64,000 nt of DNA from Rahnella ecdela (lineage in GTDB: Bacteria > Pseudomonadota > Gammaproteobacteria > Enterobacterales > Enterobacteriaceae). Location: positions 62,001 through 126,000 of the forward strand of contig NZ_JAFMOY010000126.1 in assembly GCF_019049625.1 (NCBI RefSeq), in the 5' to 3' direction. A program made the translations under genes and the position numbers. Each line of letters begins with the position of its first letter. The stretch's first letter is position 1. This document shows positions 62,935-64,000 of this stretch, piece by piece. The notes under the pieces were generated by a model that saw nothing but the letters and a program-made list of their open reading frames with translations, had not been told where the DNA came from and made no database searches.

Positions 62935-63938
62935 CGTGTCGCTCCCTGCACAGCAGGTGTGCTGACAGGCGCGGTCACTGTGCCAGTGGCCGGTGGCGGA
63001 ACCGGTGCCGGAGGCCCCATATCACCCGGAGGTGGCAGGACTTGCGGCATCATTTGCATCAGACGTTCGTTGGCGACGCGATGTACTTCGTCCGGTGGCA
63101 GCGGATGTTCGCCATTACGGTCGGAACCCCACAAGAGCAGCAAATAACGCAGACGTTGCAGACCCGCGGTCGGACGCGCCTGAATCACGGTATAGGCACG
63201 CTGATTATCAACCTTGACTGAAGACACCACACCCACCGGATACCCTTCAGGGAAACGACCGCCCAGACCGGACGTGACCAGCACATCGCCGACACGAATG
63301 TCGGTATTGCTTGGCAGATGCTCAAGTTGCAGGTCATCGGCACAGCCGCTACCGGCTGCAATCACGCGGATGTCATTACGCAGCACCTGTATCGGTAACG
63401 CGTGCGACGCATCGCAAATCAGCAATACACGGCTGGTAAGTGCGGCAACTGCCACAACCTGCCCGACAACACCTTTGTCACTGATAACCGGTTGCCCGAT
63501 ATACACGCCATTGTTGCTGCCTTTGTCGATCACGACCTGATCGCTGTAAGGATCATTGCTGGTAGACAGAACCTGCGTCACCATTTTGTGCTCGTCCTGA
63601 CGCAACGGCGACCCTAACAGTTCACGCAGACGGGCGTTTTCTTGTTTGTACTGGCCGAGCATCATCAGATCGCTGTTTTTCAGCAACAGTTCCTGACGCA
63701 AAGCGCGGTTTTCCAGTTCCATCTGACCACGCGTGGCAAATGTAGAAGAGACCTGATCTAAGAATTCACGCGGGGCATTGGACAAAAAATAGAAGGGACT
63801 GACGGCAGTATCCATATAGGTGCGAATTTTAACAAACGTACCTATTTTACTGTCGGCAACAATCAGGACAATGGCCGTGAGAATAGCCAAAAAAAGTCGC
63901 AGTTGCAGGGAAGGTCCCCTGCTAAAAATTGGCTTCAT
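62931..63938 (-). CDS. mreC: Rod shape-determining protein MreC
   Basis: A bitopic elongasome protein of 335 residues. The N-terminal helix ([23 protein letters not shown]) is followed by a periplasmic coiled coil (about residues 70-110). The double beta-barrel contains [34 protein letters not shown]. The tail is long and Pro/Gly-rich ([15 protein letters not shown]). It activates PBP2/RodA. mreB should lie just upstream beyond position 64000. Confidence 0.96.
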   Translation of the reverse strand: MKPIFSRGPSLQLRLFLAILTAIVLIVADSKIGTFVKIRTYMDTAVSPFYFLSNAPREFLDQVSSTFATRGQMELENRALRQELLLKNSDLMMLGQYKQENARLRELLGSPLRQDEHKMVTQVLSTSNDPYSDQVVIDKGSNNGVYIGQPVISDKGVVGQVVAVAALTSRVLLICDASHALPIQVLRNDIRVIAAGSGCADDLQLEHLPSNTDIRVGDVLVTSGLGGRFPEGYPVGVVSSVKVDNQRAYTVIQARPTAGLQRLRYLLLLWGSDRNGEHPLPPDEVHRVANERLMQMMPQVLPPPGDMGPPAPVPPPATGTVTAPVSTPAVQGATR

Positions 63939-64000
63939 AAAATATGCGAGTTCCTCGGCAACAGAAGGTTTCAGTCAGTCGAAGTAAAGACTTCCCCTGA

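Overview
This window is a stretch of enterobacterial core chromosome, with about 52-55% G+C judged by eye. Gene order and near-identity to E. coli proteins place it in the Enterobacterales. The mixture of blocks (arcB / gltBD / nan / ssp-rps-rpl / degQS / murA-ibaG-mla / kds-lpt / rpoN-ptsN-npr / pmbA-yjgA / aae / tldD-yhdP-rng-maf-mre) suggests a Yersiniaceae-type organism such as the Rahnella/Ewingella/Serratia group. The genus is an inference from recall; no search was run.

Layout. Positions 1-87 hold the 5' end of arcB. A long leader (88-958) precedes gltBD (glutamate synthase, 959-6844). A complete sialic acid catabolic operon, nanR-nanA-nanT-nanE-nanK, follows on the minus strand (6896-11936), with a textbook NanR operator. 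Next come stringent-starvation genes sspAB, ribosomal proteins rplM-rpsI, zapE, zapG, the envelope proteases degQ and degS, and murA. The minus-strand mlaFEDCB operon with ibaG follows, and divergent from it is yrbG-kdsD-kdsC-lptC-lptA-lptB-rpoN-hpf-ptsN-rapZ-npr (24520-32537), which couples LPS precursor synthesis and export with sigma-54 and the nitrogen PTS.

The most interesting region is 32563-41485. It is a ten-gene minus-strand cluster of a type known only as conserved proteins of unknown function: a stand-alone PRD protein, an SFCGS glycine-rich protein, DUF4312, two membrane proteins (DUF4311, DUF4310), an amidohydrolase/deacetylase, a DgaE-type PLP ammonia-lyase, a DgaF-type KDGP aldolase, an exported YbhE-type lactonase and a PRD/EIIB/EIIA-containing activator. 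I infer a PTS-controlled, possibly PTS-like, uptake and catabolic system for an (N-acyl) amino-sugar acid or its lactone, ending in pyruvate plus glyceraldehyde 3-phosphate.

After rnk lies a gene-free region of about 680 bp (42295-42978) built from nested inverted repeats. Then come cybC, pmbA, yjgA (darP), a barnase-barstar pair, gabD, a sugar O-acetyltransferase, and aaeBAX with divergent aaeR. A decayed Rhs locus with an orphan immunity-like gene (53311-54620) sits between aaeR and tldD. The window closes with tldD-yhdP-rng-maf-mreD-mreC, all on the minus strand. I saw no rRNA, tRNA, CRISPR array, complete insertion sequence or prophage.
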